Made by a program: the position numbers and the translations under genes. Shown in pieces: positions 26,253 through 36,957 of a stretch of DNA of 64,000 nucleotides (the first letter of the stretch is position 1; each line of letters begins with the position of its first letter). Below the pieces are notes generated by a model, which did not search any database, had not been told where the DNA came from, and saw only the letters and a list, made by a program, of their open reading frames with translations. The DNA comes from Parietichytrium sp. I65-24A (lineage: Eukaryota > Sar > Bigyra > Thraustochytrida > Thraustochytriidae), in contig BLSF01000002.1 of assembly GCA_012862575.1 (NCBI GenBank), positions 1,178,001 through 1,242,000 of the forward strand. The letters are read 5' to 3'.

Positions 26253-29200
26253 ATGGCTCTGGATTTTTCGACGGGGCAGAAGCTCGAGAGTGTGCCGAAA
26301 TTGTGGGCGACGGAAAATGGGGGCAAGCTAGCTGCGCAATATGCTTTGGTTATGGATGGCGCACAAGTGCGCAACAAGAACTCGCTCGAAGAAGGGCGAA
26401 AGGTGTGGAATTGCTTCCGGCTGGCGGGGAAAATCGAACTGCGTGTCACCGAAAAGAAGGTCGAAAAAGAGTTCAAGGCCATGCAAAAGTCTTCCCAGAA
26501 AGATCTATTGCGCAGGAAGAAAGAGTTGACTCGGCAAGCCACTTCTGCCAGCAAGAAGGGTGGCATGAAAACCAAGTCACAAACCGCTTCGAAGTTGGAA
26601 CCCGTGTGGGACAGCCTGACCGGAGAGCCTCTCGGATGGGTAAAGCCTGCGTCTTTGTCTGATCTGCGGCTTCTTCTGCAGCGTTTTTTGAAAAAGGGAA
26701 CCCTTTCGAGCCATGGATCTTCCAGTTCGGTCTCAGCTGGCGACCTACTCGAGTGGTGCCATGGAGTGGATTCGTTCCAGAGACCATCTTCTTCCCAGTG
26801 GGTTTGCCCCTTTGTCACAACGATGATTGGCATTCAGCATCACGCTGACTGCTCCGATGTCACGATAGAGCTTTATTTGAATCGCCTGATTTTTTACCTC
26901 ATTGCCGATGACAGCATAAAATCTCTGTTTGATGTTATGCAACCTTGCGCGGTCGTGTCCAGGCCAATCAGCCGCCTGACTTTCAGTGAGCCTAAGTTCT
27001 CAAGGGCAATGGAAGAGGCGAAGGACTTTACCACCTCAAGCGTGCTAGCTTGCGAAGAGCATCAAGGCTACCGTAGCCTTGAAGTGCAGCCTCCCGAGCT
27101 TTTGCTGGAGCTGAAGGAATACCAGAGCCAGACCGTGCAGTGGATGATCGACCAGGAGTGCCTGGAAAGTGGTTTGAACGGCTGCTTTTGGGAGCAGAGG
27201 GTGTGGCAAGTGAGCGCTGACGATGCGCCGCAGGACCGGTTCTTTTATTACTCTCGGGACCTCGGAGAACTGCGTTTAGACGAACCTCCATTGGTGCGTG
27301 GCGGGCTCGTCTGCGAGGAAATGGGTCTCGGGAAGACACTGGAATTCGTAAGTTAAATTGTACCCCAAAATATGTAGCAACGCGCTGAAGCGCTCACGCA
27401 AGTTTTTAATGTTTAGATCGCGCTCGTAGTGAATGGTCTTAGATCAGGAGAGCCAGCTTACGAGCCTGTTCCTGATTGCACAAATACGGATGCAAGTCTT
27501 TTCGTCGTTCCTGACGTCCTAGTTGCGCAATGGCAGCGCGAGATCAAAAAGAGTTTGAAGCAACCCGAACATCTCAAGGTTGCAACCTTGCTCCTAAACA
27601 AGACGCGCCGCTCTGTGGAAATCTTATGGTCTTCTGGCGAAACTCTGTCTTCCACATTACTCTATGGTCGCACAGTTCAAGATGAGGAAGCCTTTATAAG
27701 CGCTCTTGCAAGCGCTGATATTGTTCTCACCACATACAACACCGTCAAGTCGTTGAAGCTCTTGCGGGCCCTGCACTGGCGGCGCGTGGCACTGGATGAG
27801 ATGCAGGAGATCCGGTCGTCGACTACCGAGCTTGCGAGGATGTGCAAATCTCTTGTGTCTCGAGCGCGCTGGATGATTTCTGGAACGCCGCTTTATACTG
27901 GAATTGATGACCTCAACGGCGAGTTGTCGTTTCTTGGCGTTTACCCGTTCTCCCTATCTGACAAAACGGATGGGTTTTGGGGTTTACGTATTGGCACACC
28001 TTTCAAGAAGAAGTGGCGGTCGGCGTTGAACCTCCTTCACATTTTGCTGAGCAATGTCATGATGCGACACTCGAAGCAGCAGACCTATTTGACGAGTGGA
28101 GAACCTCTCCTGTCTCTGCCGAAGCCATCGATTCGTCATGTCGGGGTCCCCCTTTTGCCTGATGAACGGGCGTGCTATCTGTATTTGGAGTCTGTCACGA
28201 GAACCGCCTTTGAAATGCAGCAGAGAGTCAATCACCCGGCACTCAAAAGCATTCGCCCTGGAATGGTTGGCTTGGATCTCTTGTTGCAGTACTCAACTTC
28301 CCCGCTGCAAATATCAGGGGGTTTGGGGGCTGCGTCGTCTCTCGGTCAAGTGGGTGTCTTAGCAAGACAAACTGTCCGACTTATTCAAGCCGAAAAGGGG
28401 CTTGTGGCTGGCAGTTTGGTGTCAGGGGAGGAGTGCTCTCCTGATTCCAATTTCCGCCGCGTTCCATGCGAGGAGTACATAAATCAGCTCCTGGCCGGTG
28501 GAGACTCGACAGGCGACGACAACAGAGCGTCAGCCGCCGGCCTCAGATCTTCTTCTTCAAGCTCGAATACGATTGCACGGAACCCGAAGCGCGCGAAGGT
28601 TGCATTTGCTGTAACGCAAGGTGGTGGAGCTGGAGCAGCGGCCAATGCACAGCTTCAGCATTATCAGCAAAAGCTTGAAGAAACCAACCAAAAAATGTCT
28701 GCCGCGGAACGACAGCTGATGGCTCGCCGGGTTTCGCGTGAGGGAGGCGAGATCCCAAAGAAAACGTTTGTATTTGCCACGCAAGCAATCACCAGCGGCA
28801 AGTACTTCTTAATTCTTGCTATCCAGGGCAGATGGGACAGACTTCGAGTTCTCAAAAGCTGGTGTCCAACCTTGTGGTCGAATTTTCAAATACTTTTGAG
28901 GTGTTTTACAAAGCTCATCATTGCGGAGAGGGCTGTGCAGCATCAGGAGGCAGCCATAAGGAGCTTGAGTGTCGCCAAACTGTGTGAGAGGCTATTTCAC
29001 CAAGACGAAGATGAAGAATTCTTCTATTCTCGAGTCGGAGAGGACTTTCACTTGACTTTTTCTGGGGATGTAACTGAACTGAAGGAAAACCCTACCAAGT
29101 ATAGCGAGAACCCAGAGAAATGGCAGCGTGAGCTCGTGCACAGATTGCTCAAGGTGGACAGGAAATGCGAAAAGGCATTGAAAAGGACAAAAGAAGCAAA

Positions 29201-31625
29201 GCGGATGTTCTCTCGCTTGCCTCCTGAAGGTGCGTGCTCTCTCGGACTGTCTCCAAGATTATTGCGCGATTTTCCTGGAATTAGATACGAGGCAAGGTTT
29301 GACAGCCCCACCACCGAAGAAAGCGTTCGGAGCCGTGCCTTTCACCCCGCACTTTGCGTGGAGTACACAGAGGAGTCTTGTTTCCCACTTGTGACCTTTT
29401 TAGATGGCGAAAGGGCTTATGTAAGCACCGCGTTCGTGCGCGTCATGAATCCGTCGGACATCGTGGAGACCAACGCAAAAGTTGATCTTGATGATCTATC
29501 GTTTGTGCGGCTGGCCAAGGATTTAAAGCTCAAGCAGTCGATCCTCGTACGCATGGAAGGTGACTCGGACTTGAAGAGACTCTTTGTTCTCGATGCCCCA
29601 AAGCTTCATCAGGAAATGCCGCGGTTCACACCTTTATTGTTGGATGAAGAAGAGGAGGGTCAGCTGCAGGGCTCCGATGGAGACGGGATTCCAAAGCGTG
29701 GGCGCAGAGTGTTGGACGAAGCATACAAACTGATTAGAAGGCACGTACTGCTCTCCGCGGTGCACAACGCGCACGCAGCTGGCGCGGAAAGGGAAGGCGA
29801 AACAATATCAGTTTACAAAGAGCTGGCGGAAACAATAAAAAAGAGCTCAAGTTCTAAGACACCAGTGAACTGGGATGACTTGTTAGCAATCATTGGTCTC
29901 CATGAGGATGAGAAAAGATATAATGCTGCAAAGTGGTGTTTGGAATACGCTGGCATGCTCATGGAAACACGTGCTGATGTACTCGCGCAATTTCTACAGC
30001 TTAAAGGCCGACCGCAAAACAGGAGCAAGGTGGTTCTTGAAGAGCTGCCGAAGGCTGGAGACCATGCGATTGTCTCCTTCGACGCTACTCAAGGGGGTGG
30101 CTTTTTGAAGCTGATTGTGCTGCGCTTTCAGCCCGAGTATTCATCGTGTCTTTGTCAAGTGGTGGCGAACAACGCCCGTCTTCCGACCGCCAAGGAAGTC
30201 ACAATGGTTCCCATTAGCGAGCTCAACTTTTCGGCCCTCGCATGTAGATCTGCCGAACAAAAACTGAAATCATCTGTTGAATTGATCAAGGAAAAACGCA
30301 AAGCAATGACTCTTGACGACGATTCAGAGGATGGAGATCTGGCGGAGGGATCAAGCCGTGTAGGCCATCATTCTCTCGCTCACCGAAAGATGCAGCTGGA
30401 CGATGTGAAGAGTCGTGCGGATAAAGCTGAGGAAACCCTCTTATCACTCGGAGCTTACGTGAAGATTCTTAACCTTGCCATCGATCGTCGTGCGGCACAG
30501 CCTGGCATGATTGAGATGCAAGGGTTCCAAGCACTTCAGCAAATCATGGATGGCGGGGAGAGGCCAAATTGTGCTATCTGTCTCAGCAGTATGGATCGCC
30601 CGGTCTGCACCCCCTGCGTTCATCTCTATTGCAACGACTGCTTGATGCACCACATCTCCGCCAGTCAACTGATGAATAGATCTTCTTCCTCAGCGGGGTT
30701 TTCGTGCCCGTTATGTAGGAGAAAGATCCATTGTTCCGAAGTAGTGGAGATTATGGAACCCATAGCTTCGCAGGACGAAGGAGCGAGCATGGCATGCGAG
30801 GCTCTGGAGTTATACGAGAACAAAGAGCACATACACCAAGACTTGTCTGAGGCGAAATGGACTGCAAGCTTCGCATTGAGCGATGTTCATTCCCTGCTTC
30901 GGGAGAAAGCCCGTGGCTTGGTGCCGTCTTCCTTTAGCAGGGTCGGGGTAGAGGCGGTGAGTTCACACTTTCTTTCTTTACTCGAAAAAGTGGTGGGTTC
31001 TTCACTTTTTCTGCCTCGGAACTTTGCCTCCGATTCAATGAAGATTGGATCCAAGTTGTCCAGAGTCGTCACAGACGTCAAGAAATTCACTAGTGATGGA
31101 AGCAAATGTGTCGTTTTTTCACAGTTCAAGACTGCTGTTGAGCATCTCGGCAAAATTCTTGACCTTGAAAATGTCCCGCACGCAGTCATCGTGAGGGGAT
31201 CTAGTCAATCCGAACTACAGCAAGCATTGAACGACTTTGCCGGAGACCCTAAAGTTTGCACCTTATTGCTCCAGAGCTCCTCCGCTGCTGCTGGTCTGAC
31301 ATTGACGATGGCGACTCGTGTGTTGTTGCTGGAGCCGTTTTTAAAGACGGGCGAACAAGCTCAAGCGATCAATCGAGTCCATAGGATCGGGCAATCTCAC
31401 GATGTTGAGACTTTGGTATACTACACTAGAAAGACGGTGGAGGAGAGAATTCTAGCGTGGCGCTATGATCAGCTCCAGAGGCAAAAGGACGGAGTCGACC
31501 CACAGGAGGATAATACACCGCATTTGGACACGATACGCCAATGGCGAAACCCCAAAGATAGCGGCAGCCATCACAATGCTTACATCAGCTTTGTTATTGG
31601 AATGTCCAGAGGGGATGGGTACTGA
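26253..31625 (+). CDS. SNF2-family helicase with RING finger, SHPRH/RAD5-like (1767 aa, two exons)
   Basis: Exon 1 is 26253-27347 and exon 2 is 27417-31625. The 69-nt intron (27348-27416) runs from GTAAGT to TTTAG and joins in phase 0, giving LEF-IALVVNGL. Without splicing the frame ends within three codons of the helicase P-loop. Landmarks: Walker A EEMGLGKTLE at about 355-364, the Walker B equivalent DEMQEI at about 490, then a motif III SGTP. A long family-specific insertion follows, then a C3HC4 RING (CAICLSS to CPLCRRK) at about 1416-1463. The helicase C domain is at about 1595-1710, with QSSSAAAGLTLT and INRVHRIGQ. In RAD5, HLTF and SHPRH this layout marks E3 ligases that polyubiquitinate PCNA and remodel stalled forks. 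The order helicase-N, insertion, RING, helicase-C fits SHPRH. ATG 26253 is the first in frame; the frame upstream starts at TTG. Confidence 0.87.
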
Positions 31626-31667
31626 CATGGGAATTCCCGAGCCTCTCTCTCGCCTGCACTGCCAGTC

Positions 31668-31673
31668 AATAAA
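31668..31673 (+). terminator. Poly(A) signal AATAAA for the SHPRH-like gene
   Basis: AATAAA 43 nt past the stop codon. Confidence 0.6.
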
Positions 31674-32100
31674 ATTTAATGAGCTTCTCTTTTTACTTTC
31701 GAGAACTCGCTGACAGAAGATTTGTGCTATCTGCAGTCACGCGATTATTGACTGTGAAATCGGTCAAAAATAGCAGCACAAAGAGGAGGAATCTCTCATC
31801 TTTTAAAGTTTACTAAGGCAAATTAAACCCGCTTATCTCCGTCATAGTACTACACTACACCGAACCTCGCGCCCTGCGGCTGACAAAGGAGATTTCGAAC
31901 GGTACGAGTTTTATCAATCAAAACATGAATAAGTTACTTACGTGAGCTGTGACCAGTATCAAGAAGCCAAAAGACCTCGACCTCGACCCAAGACATGGGC
32001 GCAAACTGAAGCTGGCTGCCATCTGCAACTCCCCGACTCCTTAGCCGAAAGAACACTACGTCCCAACAATCTAGTCCGTCAACCTTTTCGCATAACCGCC

Positions 32101-32146
32101 CGTAAGGAGCGTGCACACCGGCTGATTGCACGCCCAGCTCCTTACG
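32101..32146. repeat. Inverted repeat able to form a 15-bp stem
   Basis: The arms CGTAAGGAGC (32101-32110) and GCTCCTTACG (32137-32146) are perfectly complementary. A second perfect 5-bp pairing, GTGCA (32111-32115) with TGCAC (32127-32131), continues the stem across a 5-nt one-sided bulge, closing on an 11-nt loop. It lies between two co-directional genes, well past the upstream poly(A) signal. Its nature is unknown: a structured RNA, a protein-binding palindrome or a small foldback element are all possible. Confidence 0.7.
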
Positions 32147-32444
32147 AGAGATTATCCGCCCCTTAGCATGGATGAATCACCTCTAGATGTGCAAAAAACG
32201 AACCAAAATGTGAACATTGAAGTATGTAGTACTCACAACAGTCAGCACACTTGAACTCAGAGTTCTGAGATTGTGAAATGATGCGACTCTTCCCGCCCTT
32301 TGGCCTCAACTACCTGGTGAGCGCCGGGTGTTGACGCAGCCAGCGCTCTCAGTAGTTGGTCGGGACGATGGATCAATGAAAGGGACGGCCCTCGACTGCT
32401 ATAGATTGCTATCGGCAAAGTAGACATTGTACTGTACTGGTCTG

Positions 32445-32473
32445 GTACTGCATGGTACGAGTACTGCATGGTA
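32445..32473. repeat. 13-bp direct repeat GTACTGCATGGTA (two copies)
   Basis: Identical copies at 32445-32457 and 32461-32473, about 310 bp upstream of the CNB-RGS start codon. Confidence 0.85.
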
Positions 32474-32779
32474 GGTGGGAAAAAAGAAGAGAGTGGAAAA
32501 GAGCGACGTGTAATGTGCGACATACAAAGTGCAATAAGCTATTTCTACACTGGACACATCCAACCTCGCCAACCTCAAGCAAGCATGCACCATCAGAGAG
32601 GTGGAAAAGACTGACGGACAGACAGCGAGAGCTTGGCTGGAATTGAACCAGACCCGCAGCTGCGGAGGAGAGAGTCGCACATTCGGTGTCAGCGAGAGCG
32701 AGTGAGAGAGCGAGTGTGTGCGCGGCGGTCTGAGCTCGCGCTGAGAAACGGATATAGGGAAGGTGTGGGGGCCAAGGGG

Positions 32780-34717
32780 ATGGGTTGCACGAATAGCAGG
32801 GCAACCGAAGGCCAGCTTACGGTGCAGGTGGACGGGAAGGCCGGGCGAGTGGTGTCGGAAGCGAGCCAGTCTGCGGCAGACACTGATGCGTCGGAATACA
32901 CGCCTTCCTCGCCGGCAAGCAAAGATGGCTCATTCGGCGAATCATTCCGAGGCTTGGTGGACAAATTCTTTTCTGAGAATCAATTTTTTAAGAGCTTAAG
33001 TCCTAGTGGGAAGAGCTCCGCAAGGGAAGTCTTGAAACCGCGATATTACCGTGCAGGAGACGAAATTGTCACCCGCCTGTCCCAAGCAGATGAGGTCTAT
33101 CTCGTGGTATCAGGGCGTATTACCTTGAAAAAGGAGGACCCCAAAAAGCAGCCTCGCATTCTTACAGAGCATTGTACTTTCGGAGAGACTGGGTTTTACT
33201 TTCGAACGAAAAGGTCATTTGATGCTGTTGCTAGCGAAGACTCTTTGGTCCTCACCTTGAGTCGTAAAAATTTTGACCTCCACCGCAAAAGCCCGGCGCT
33301 CAAAGTCTATTGTAACTTTGTAGAAATGGTGGCCCGGCAAGCAGTTTGCAATTTCTTGCAAACTCTAGATATGTTCAAGAACATGTCTCCAGATAGAATA
33401 AATCAGCTGAGCACCTTCTTCACAGTCCAGGTTGTTCCAAAAGGTTCAACGATATTCAATGAAGGTGAGTCTTGCGATTCCGGATACTATGTCATTGGAA
33501 GCGGCAAGCTCGTCGTCACCCTCAACTCGTCCAAAGGTCTAGAAATAGTAGAGCTCAGGACGATGCAGCAGGGGGACTCTTTTGGCGAGATTGGGCTGGT
33601 GGAGGACAACTTGAGGTCAGCAACTGTGTCCGCGCTCACAAACGCGACTTTATTTGTGCTGAGCAAAAAGTCATTTGAGAAGTTTGCATCCGCCAACATA
33701 GATATCTATAAGGAGATCACTGCCAACATTCGGGAGAGATCGGCGTTGGTTCGTTTAGCGGAGCACATTCCTTTCATGCGGGATCTAAAGCCCCACAAGC
33801 TACATCAACTGGCATCCATTTTCACGCCAATTTCCTTTAACAGCGGGGACATTATTCTTTCTCAAGGTTCTATGACCTTTGCCAACTTTTATATTCTAGT
33901 GAGCGGGGCCGTGGATATCTCGATCAAGGGCACCAAAATAAATTCTTTGCAGACGCCTGGTCAGTACTTTGGGGAGCTCAGTTTGTTGGTGGACAAGCCA
34001 CCGTCCGCCACAGTGTCTGCTGCAAAGGGGGGCGCACTGTGTGTCGCGTGCTCGCGAGCCGAGTTCAACACTTTATTTGCTGACGAAATCGCTGTATGCG
34101 CGGAGCTGTCTCTCAAGGTGTTGGGAAAGAACGCAGAACTCCGGCACTACCTGCACCACCCTCTGGGCAGAGATTGTTTCTTACAACATTGCCAAGTCGA
34201 ATTCGCTGCCGAGAATGTAGATTTCTACGTTGCCGTGGAGGAGCTCGAGCGCATGGGTTTGCATCAGGTCCGCAAGGAAGTTCTCGAAGCTGTTGGCCAC
34301 AACGTCGACAATGTGGTCAAGCAGAGATACTTGGAACTTGAAGCAAAAGCGCTTACAATCTATAATACCTTCATCGATCTCAGCGGCGCACACCCTGTAA
34401 ACATTCGGTCCTCTACCCGCGACGCCATTAGAAAAAGCCTCTCCGCTCAAGAGTACTCCTACGAGATGTTTTCTGAAGCAAAGAAAGCTATCTATGATCT
34501 CCTGGACCGAGACAATTTCGCACGTTTCCAAAGGTCAAAGGCGTGCGAAGACTTTCTCGGTAAGCTTGGCGTTTACAACGACACCACGTCTCGTACTTCT
34601 CTGACGAGGAACCTTGACCATATTAGCCGAAAGCTCAGTCGGACAAACTCAGCGAAAGAGCGGCGTTGCACGGTTCAGCAGGACGATGTGCAACGCATTC
34701 GGGCTCAAATTGTGTAA
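32780..34717 (+). CDS. Triple cyclic-nucleotide-binding-domain protein with C-terminal RGS domain
   Basis: This encodes 645 residues. The ATG at 32780 is preferred because it gives MGCTNS, a classic N-myristoylation plus palmitoylation signal; the frame upstream starts at a TTG and is Arg-rich. CNB domain 1 (about 69-170) has a degenerate phosphate-binding cassette. CNB 2 (about 197-300) has FGEIGLVEDNLRSATVSA, with the Glu and Arg that bind the cyclic phosphate. CNB 3 (about 331-432) has FGELSLLVDKPPSATV, in which the key Arg is replaced by Pro. An RGS box follows at about 454-594, beginning LRHYLHHPLGRDCFLQHC and containing AENVDFYVAVEEL, then a basic Ser/Thr tail. RGS domains accelerate GTP hydrolysis on G-alpha; CNB domains sense cAMP or cGMP. 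The combination suggests a membrane-anchored G-protein regulator gated by cyclic nucleotide. The function is inferred. It is intronless, with AATAAA 55 nt after the stop. Confidence 0.9.
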   Translation: MGCTNSRATEGQLTVQVDGKAGRVVSEASQSAADTDASEYTPSSPASKDGSFGESFRGLVDKFFSENQFFKSLSPSGKSSAREVLKPRYYRAGDEIVTRLSQADEVYLVVSGRITLKKEDPKKQPRILTEHCTFGETGFYFRTKRSFDAVASEDSLVLTLSRKNFDLHRKSPALKVYCNFVEMVARQAVCNFLQTLDMFKNMSPDRINQLSTFFTVQVVPKGSTIFNEGESCDSGYYVIGSGKLVVTLNSSKGLEIVELRTMQQGDSFGEIGLVEDNLRSATVSALTNATLFVLSKKSFEKFASANIDIYKEITANIRERSALVRLAEHIPFMRDLKPHKLHQLASIFTPISFNSGDIILSQGSMTFANFYILVSGAVDISIKGTKINSLQTPGQYFGELSLLVDKPPSATVSAAKGGALCVACSRAEFNTLFADEIAVCAELSLKVLGKNAELRHYLHHPLGRDCFLQHCQVEFAAENVDFYVAVEELERMGLHQVRKEVLEAVGHNVDNVVKQRYLELEAKALTIYNTFIDLSGAHPVNIRSSTRDAIRKSLSAQEYSYEMFSEAKKAIYDLLDRDNFARFQRSKACEDFLGKLGVYNDTTSRTSLTRNLDHISRKLSRTNSAKERRCTVQQDDVQRIRAQIV

Positions 34718-34771
34718 ATTGATATATTATGATACATGAAATGACAATTCAGAAATTGAAATTCCTGAGAT

Positions 34772-34777
34772 AATAAA
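34772..34777 (+). terminator. Poly(A) signal AATAAA for the CNB-RGS gene
   Basis: AATAAA 55 nt past the stop codon. Confidence 0.6.
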
Positions 34778-34861
34778 GTGAGATTCAACGAGGTTTGGTG
34801 TGCAGTGCTGCAAGCAATACACAGCAGTTTCTTAATGGCACAATCGCAGCACGTCTGCCGA

Positions 34862-34887
34862 AGAGAGAGAGAGAGAGAGAGAGAGAG
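34862..34887. repeat. (GA)n dinucleotide repeat
   Basis: About thirteen GA units between the convergent 3' ends of the CNB-RGS and Cys-rich genes. Unlike other GA tracts here it is not upstream of a start codon. Confidence 0.9.
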
Positions 34888-34983
34888 CTACCGATCAATT
34901 CGCTCAGCAAACAATGGGTACGAAGACTTGAAAACTGCGAGCTCGACTCTATTCTGCTCGCTGGCTGCGAAAGTCTGGAAAGA

Positions 34984-36756
34984 CTAAGGAGATGATGGAA
35001 GATCACATATGGTGGTGTCCCACTCCGTCACAAGATCTCGATTGCAAGAAATTTCATGAGTTCTCGATCCAGACACGCCTCCGGCCGCGAAATAGCCTTC
35101 GGTAACGTTTACCGGCCAGCCACTTCCTTGCGGACAATACACGGTATCAAGTCTTTTGATATCCTGTCGCCCATTCTCCAGGCCGTAGTACTGCCCAACC
35201 TGGTGGCCTTTCGGAATAACGACCTCTTCGTACAAACCATCATTCTCCACCAGACGTTCAAGGGATTCTCCAGAGCTGCATGGGAACTGCTCTGCGCTTG
35301 TACTTGCAGAAGGGCAAAAGTATCCAGCTCTGCACAAGCCGCTGCAAGACGGGGAGGACAGCCCGTCTTTGTGCCCATACGTTCCAGCAGGGCAGGGCTT
35401 TGGATACACCGTTCCGCGAGGACAGTAATTGCCAGCTGGACAAGCACCGCTACATGCTTCATCGCGCAAACCGCTTTCAGATCCAAATGTTCCGGCCGGG
35501 CATGGCATTTTCAGACCGTTCTGACAATAAAATCCTGCAGGACAGACGCGTTGAGCATAGTGAGTGGTGATGTCCTTTCCGATACCGAAGTATCCAGGGG
35601 CCACAGGATGCGGTTCCCAGCTCCCCTCCGGACAGAAAAAGTCTGACTGACCACAACGGTTCTGGAACCTGGTCTCTGCCGCCTCCTTGCAAAAAAATCC
35701 TGGCTCGCACAGCCCACTACACGACGACGTGTACAGCCCCTCAGAGTCACCGAATCTGCCCTCCCTGCAAGGGTGCTTTATTCCGTCGACGCAAAAGTGT
35801 CCGAGTGGGCACACGCTCTGACTCTGTCTTGCAGTTTCGGGCCCATTAGTTGAGTAGTAACCGGTGTCAACAGGGACTGGTTCCGGAGAACCGCGTGGAC
35901 AGTAAAGACTTGGACTCCCACACTGCAATTCTTGCGTGGTGCTCTCGGGGCAATAGAAACCAGCTCGACAAACCGCAGCATCCTCAAAGCAGTGCCCTGA
36001 CTTGCTATCGCATACGCTGGAACACGAGCTATGAAATAGCCCCATCTTCCCGCCAAAGCGCCCTGCTTTGCACGGGTTTTGGGTGCTGTTCCGAGCTCCG
36101 CTTTCGCAATAGTATCCTACTGAGCACAGCCCACTACACTCTGCTGACGCCAGCCCGCTCACGTTGCCAAATCTCCCAGCCGGGCAATCGGTTGGCTCGG
36201 ATGCCGCGTAGCGTGAGTATGTCCCCAACGGGCTTGGCACGCAGTCGTCCTTGGACGCCGACCCGCGCTTTGAATTGTACGTGCCTGGCGGGCATCCCAG
36301 CTGCACCCCTTTGACGCAAAAGTGTCCCAGAGCGCAGAGCTCTACGCCCGTACGGGTAACATTCGTTCTGCCGACGCTGTAGTACCCCTCCGGCACCTGC
36401 ACCGGGAATTCGGAGCCCCGCGGACAGTAGCGGTCATTACCGCCACACTCGCGCGGGAACCACGAGCCTTCGGGACAAAAGTACCCTTCCCCGCACTCCC
36501 CGTCGCACTCCGCTCGCGAGGACCCCGGAGATGCACCTACGTGTCCTGCGGCGCATGGCGCGCAAATCTCCAGTCCGAACCCATCCGAGAAGCTCCCTTT
36601 TGCGCACGGAATGCATTGCGCCTGGAGTGTCTGCGTGGCCTTGCCCTGGTACGTCCCTGGCGCGCATTTCACCACAGTCGCCGCCGACTGCGCGCTTTCC
36701 AATGCGCCGCACAGTACCAAGGTCGCCGACAAAGCGAGGGTCGGCCAAGCGCGCAT
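34984..36756 (-). CDS. Secreted cysteine-rich repeat protein (GCC2/GCC3, ephrin-receptor-like repeats)
   Basis: This encodes 590 residues from an ATG at 36756. The N-terminus is a signal peptide ending near AQSAA. The rest is a chain of Cys-rich modules with recurring phrases C-x-PGTYG, CSGLC-x-x-GYFC, YCPRGS, V-x-x-GYYS and CPLGHFC, repeated about six times in nearly the same order. This is the pattern of the GCC2_GCC3/ephrin-receptor-like family of disulphide-rich extracellular modules, common in large protist surface proteins. No transmembrane segment or obvious GPI signal follows the last module. The protein ends in a short non-Cys-rich tail, so it is predicted to be secreted or held in the cell wall. 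Its biological role is unknown. It converges with the CNB-RGS gene, 266 bp between stops. Confidence 0.8.
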   Translation of the reverse strand: MRAWPTLALSATLVLCGALESAQSAATVVKCAPGTYQGKATQTLQAQCIPCAKGSFSDGFGLEICAPCAAGHVGASPGSSRAECDGECGEGYFCPEGSWFPRECGGNDRYCPRGSEFPVQVPEGYYSVGRTNVTRTGVELCALGHFCVKGVQLGCPPGTYNSKRGSASKDDCVPSPLGTYSRYAASEPTDCPAGRFGNVSGLASAECSGLCSVGYYCESGARNSTQNPCKAGRFGGKMGLFHSSCSSVCDSKSGHCFEDAAVCRAGFYCPESTTQELQCGSPSLYCPRGSPEPVPVDTGYYSTNGPETARQSQSVCPLGHFCVDGIKHPCREGRFGDSEGLYTSSCSGLCEPGFFCKEAAETRFQNRCGQSDFFCPEGSWEPHPVAPGYFGIGKDITTHYAQRVCPAGFYCQNGLKMPCPAGTFGSESGLRDEACSGACPAGNYCPRGTVYPKPCPAGTYGHKDGLSSPSCSGLCRAGYFCPSASTSAEQFPCSSGESLERLVENDGLYEEVVIPKGHQVGQYYGLENGRQDIKRLDTVYCPQGSGWPVNVTEGYFAAGGVSGSRTHEISCNRDLVTEWDTTICDLPSSP

Positions 36757-36957
36757 TCCCGCCCGCGTCGCGAGGGAAGGTCGCCACGTAACTTAGCGCC
36801 TCTCCAAAAACCAGTTTCGCAGTGCGATCAATCCGCGCGATCACACTCTCTCATGCACTCGTCTTCGTCGCGTTCAAGCAGTCGCGTCGGCCGACGCTTC
36901 CACCTCCCGATCTTCGCACTTGTAGATCGCCGCTCGCGTCAAAGTCTCAAAGTCTCC

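Larger units (their letters stand above)
31626..32779. other. Intergenic, SHPRH-like 3' / CNB-RGS 5'
   Basis: 1.15 kb holding a poly(A) signal, a strong inverted repeat at 32101-32146, a GTAC-rich cluster at 32429-32473, and a GAGCGAGTGAGAGAG purine tract just before the CNB-RGS gene. I see no further gene. Confidence 0.6.

Noticed and set aside
32633-32779. Arg-rich extension ahead of the CNB-RGS protein
   Set aside because: It starts at TTG, translates a GAGCGAGTGAGAG purine repeat, and would bury the MGCTNS lipidation signal.
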